A model generated the notes under the pieces. That model was not told the origin of the DNA. It searched no databases and saw nothing but the letters and a program-made list of their open reading frames with translations. 64,000 bases of DNA from assembly GCA_963825595.1 (NCBI GenBank), contig CAWGUE010000014.1, forward strand, positions 165,386 to 229,385, given 5' to 3'. A program made the translations under genes and the position numbers. This DNA comes from JARFQH01 sp963825595. GTDB lineage: Bacteria > Desulfobacterota > Desulfobacteria > Desulfobacterales > SG8-13. Below, piece after piece: positions 63,774 to 64,000 of this stretch (position 1 is the first letter of the stretch; each line of letters begins with the position of its first letter).

Positions 63774-63855
63774 GTTTCGACAAGAAAGATTATAAAAAAC
63801 AACTTATCGATCCTATCGTATCTAAATTTGTCCTAGCGATATTTTAAATAGTTCA

Positions 63856-63892
63856 GGTAATGGGGATTGACCTTTGGTCGATCCCCATTACC
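63856..63892 (+). terminator. Hairpin terminator of the TAXI-TRAP operon
   Basis: A 17-bp stem with one G-U pair (63856-63872 with 63876-63892) around a TTT loop lies 83 bases after the permease stop. No U-run follows. The UspA-like gene begins 36 bases later, so read-through is possible. Confidence 0.65.
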
Positions 63893-63927
63893 CAGACATC
63901 CATCACCTGAAGATGAGGGGCCGAACG

Positions 63928-64000
63928 ATGAATCTTCCCGAAGTCAACCTCAAGAAAATCCTCTATGCCACCGACCTGTCGGATAATTCCCGCCAGGCGT
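63928..64000 (+). CDS. Universal stress protein family (UspA), 3' truncated by window edge
   Basis: Only the first 24 residues are in the window: KKILYATDLSDNSRQA, the typical UspA opening strand and phosphate-loop lead-in. GAGGGG precedes the ATG by seven bases. UspA-type genes next to TRAP transporters are known (TeaD of Halomonas regulates TeaABC), so it may modulate the transporter. Confidence 0.8.
   Translation, partial: MNLPEVNLKKILYATDLSDNSRQA

Overview
The window is one contiguous stretch of a bacterial chromosome. The best fit is an anaerobic deltaproteobacterium (Desulfobacterota, probably Desulfobacterales-like). This is inferred from gene content: two UGA-decoded selenoproteins including SelD itself, a CcsA/HemA/SirC tetrapyrrole block, sodium-pump decarboxylase subunits, TAXI-type TRAP transport, and several PilZ/HD-GYP signalling genes. 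No rRNA or tRNA gene, CRISPR array, phage or intact insertion sequence was seen, so species-level placement cannot be made from this window.

Layout. (1) 1-7.5 kb: the ribosome/membrane block rng (5' truncated)-rpmH-rnpA-yidD-yidC-jag-mnmE, then a YkgJ-type cysteine-cluster gene and a small partner. (2) 7.6-9.7 kb, minus strand: a small ABM-fold protein and the beta and gamma subunits of a Na+-pumping decarboxylase. (3) 10-18.5 kb, minus strand: clpB, a DHH phosphoesterase, a frameshifted metallo-beta-lactamase gene, then sirC-ccsA-hemA-fabD. (4) 18.9-24 kb: a small PilZ gene, then a periplasmic thiol-redox island. The island holds a thioredoxin-fold selenoprotein whose active site reads U-P-H-C, a peroxiredoxin, a TlpA-like protein and a convergent dsbD. 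(5) 24-41.4 kb: mixed metabolic and envelope genes, including selD with its own in-frame UGA (Cys-Gly-Sec), an RSH-like HD protein, UbiB, an old-yellow-enzyme family reductase, trxB and htpX. (6) 41.9-46 kb: a two-gene c-di-GMP module, a 714-residue PilZ protein and a GAF/HD-GYP phosphodiesterase. (7) 47.5-56.7 kb: a five-repeat S1 protein, a YbbA/YbbP/TesA-like export-lipase cluster, HNH, DksA, a PHP phosphoesterase, RNase III and a radical SAM protein. (8) 56.8-64 kb: a PAS histidine kinase and NarL-type regulator, followed by a TAXI-TRAP transporter and the start of a UspA gene.

The most notable content is the selenium biology. Two genes would be mis-called as truncated if UGA were read only as stop: the thioredoxin-fold protein at 19690-20298 and SelD at 29772-30833. 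Both carry a compact hairpin with a G-containing apical loop 16-17 bases after the UGA, as expected for bacterial SECIS elements. The first lies in a cluster that looks like a complete extracytoplasmic electron relay (DsbD to TlpA-like/selenoprotein to peroxiredoxin).

Non-coding structure includes two inverted copies of a hairpin-rich dispersed repeat (29536-29664 and 46105-46268), a short element with 13-bp terminal inverted repeats (25354-25491), several hairpin terminators and an intercistronic hairpin in the TRAP operon.
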